From: Croceicoccus estronivorus
GTDB lineage: Bacteria; Pseudomonadota; Alphaproteobacteria; Sphingomonadales; Sphingomonadaceae
Reading direction: 5' to 3'
DNA: 64,000 nt
Assembly (NCBI RefSeq): GCF_001625325.1
Contig: NZ_JRQQ01000005.1
Span: 186,001 to 250,000, forward strand
The position numbers were made by a program, and so were the translations under genes. Under the pieces are notes generated by a model. The model had not been told where the DNA came from. It saw only the letters and a program-made list of their open reading frames with translations, and did no database searches. Numbering within the stretch: the first letter of the stretch is position 1; each line of letters starts with the position of its first letter. Below, piece after piece: positions 62,986 through 64,000 of the stretch.

Positions 62986-63798
62986 TTACTTGACATATTT
63001 GCTGCGCTTGTCCGCCAATGGCGCGACTTTCGTTCGCTTGTCTGGTGCGACCCGCTTTTCATAGACTGTTTCGTAAGAAACCTCTTCGCGCACGCGTTTG
63101 CCGTGCCGCGGGGGAACGGGAACCCAAGTGGGGACGAGTACGAAGGGGCCATACGCAGAGGGGTAGCTGGTGCATGCACATCCTGCGGCGGGATAGCTCG
63201 TCGGTCCATAGCCGGGGTAGCCGTAGCTCGGATATGCGAAGCTAGCTTGCCCGCCAGGTCCTGGACGGTAATAGGGGTAGCCGCCCGGCTGGCCTGACGC
63301 GTAGCTGTCGAGATAAGCTTCACACTCATCGCGTACGCGTTCGCCATCTTCTGCCTTGTCAATCGCTGTGCCGGCAACAGCCCCGACAGCTGCGCCGACA
63401 AGTGTCCCTGCTGTGCGATTGCCCCTTCCCGCGATACGATTACCGGCCAGACCACCTACTACACCGCCGATTAGTGCGCCGCCCAGACCATTGTCCGCAT
63501 GGCGTCGGCGGCACTCGGCTAGCCAGAGCTCCCGTTGCTCACCAGAGCTGGATTCTCGCGCATCAGTCTCTGGTTCATCTCCTGCGGCAGGAAGTGGCGC
63601 ATGGTAAGTTCCGTTCCAAGTCCCTTCATAATGATCAGGCGCGACCCATGCCCCGTCCCACGCACCTTCATAAACGCCTGGAGAAAGCGGCATGTAGGGC
63701 AGTGCAGGTGGGCCGTTCTGCGCCGAAGCTGGATTTGACAAGGCAGAGGACACCGCAAGTGCGCCAACGGCACAAATCAATGTGAAGCGGGCAGTCAT
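62986..63798 (-). CDS. Secreted glycine-zipper protein
   Basis: 270 residues. Signal peptide ending ASAQ (~residue 27); PYMPLSPGVYEGAWDGAW and DHYEGTWNG repeats; a glycine zipper at ~105-145 (GALIGGVVGGLAGN, GTLVGAAVGAVAGTAID) of the 2TM/Rick_17kDa type; then a Tyr/Pro/Gly-rich stretch and a basic tail. Such proteins usually associate with the outer membrane. Convergent with parB. Confidence 0.82.
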   Translation of the reverse strand: MTARFTLICAVGALAVSSALSNPASAQNGPPALPYMPLSPGVYEGAWDGAWVAPDHYEGTWNGTYHAPLPAAGDEPETDARESSSGEQRELWLAECRRRHADNGLGGALIGGVVGGLAGNRIAGRGNRTAGTLVGAAVGAVAGTAIDKAEDGERVRDECEAYLDSYASGQPGGYPYYRPGPGGQASFAYPSYGYPGYGPTSYPAAGCACTSYPSAYGPFVLVPTWVPVPPRHGKRVREEVSYETVYEKRVAPDKRTKVAPLADKRSKYVK

Positions 63799-64000
63799 AT
63801 GGATATCCCTTGCAGATGGCGTCAGACGCCCGGCTAATGAAGTTAACTAAAAATTTAACATCGCGAGCGCTGCAAAACCACCAATCAATCCACAATCATT
63901 CTCCGCATGTGCCATTTCGGGGCGGCTGGCGCGGGATACAATGCAATCGGACATCGTAACCCGAGATTGCTCAATTCCTCCGAGGGTCCTATCTCCTAAT
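63799..64000. other. Right-end non-coding stretch
   Basis: 202 bp upstream of the glycine-zipper gene. It holds two direct TTAAC copies 12 bp apart (63843-63847, 63855-63859) in an AT-rich patch, probably part of that gene's promoter. I see no gene before the window ends. Confidence 0.4.

Noticed and set aside
1-64000. tRNA, rRNA, insertion sequences, prophage or CRISPR
   Set aside because: Scanned for clover-leaf ends, transposases, integrases and regular repeats; none found.

Overview
The window looks like core chromosome of a Sphingomonadales alphaproteobacterium (Erythrobacter/Novosphingobium/Sphingomonas type). The reasons are high G+C, dense gene packing with many 4-nt ATGA/GTGA overlaps, a SUF operon led by an Rrf2 regulator, a ThiS-ThiG fusion, a two-TM 'CTP synthetase-like' small protein, MmcB, PopZ, PpsR, and hemE beside a probable replication origin. 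Assignments rest on motif reading only; no search was run. I see no rRNA, tRNA, insertion sequence, prophage, CRISPR array or defence island.

Left third (1-31 kb). An unknown ORF and the nuclease-fold protein MmcB come first, then a large PAS protein, a secreted M48 protease / DsbA-like / M48 protease cluster, and a LytS-LytTR two-component pair. nadC with an RNase T2, tadA, rpmB (with a good promoter and terminator), an esterase-like protein, and an M23 lipoprotein coupled to a DUF2093 gene and xseA follow. xseA and purD diverge from one shared CATG. Then come a membrane LuxR-type regulator with a cytochrome b561-like protein, a flavin monooxygenase-like protein, an adenosine-kinase-type PfkB protein, and the SUF Fe-S assembly operon (Rrf2-sufB-DUF559-sufC-sufD-sufS-sufT-sufA). 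Upstream of that operon lies an unexplained intrinsic terminator. pyrD, a gamma-glutamyltransferase lipoprotein and an acyl-CoA ligase follow.

Middle (31-51 kb). This part holds a merC-thiSG unit with a Zur-like dyad, ctaA-cutA, rplM-rpsI, phosphoesterase/lipid kinase genes, class I fumarase, a reduced Pcm-like gene with tolC and popZ, and erpA-xth. A long minus-strand series of housekeeping genes then runs away from the origin: sleB-like hydrolase, DUF1491, thioesterase, ptsN, hpf, dnaQ, coaE, aroE, maf, ppsR.

Origin and segregation region (41-63 kb). The 314-bp gap between ppsR and hemE has at least four DnaA-box-like 9-mers next to an AT-rich stretch, the arrangement known for the Caulobacter-type origin beside hemE. 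hemE, hemJ and rho lead rightwards. About 7 kb from the gap a perfect 16-bp parS palindrome separates mnmE from mnmG, and four more parS-like sites sit inside mnmG and rsmG, just ahead of parA-parB. On the other side, about 9 kb from the gap, popZ (the polar centromere anchor) is followed by a 14/16 parS-like site inside the next gene. Origin, centromere sites, ParAB and the PopZ anchor thus lie within 21 kb. This is the most noteworthy feature of the window. I found no clearly novel accessory system.
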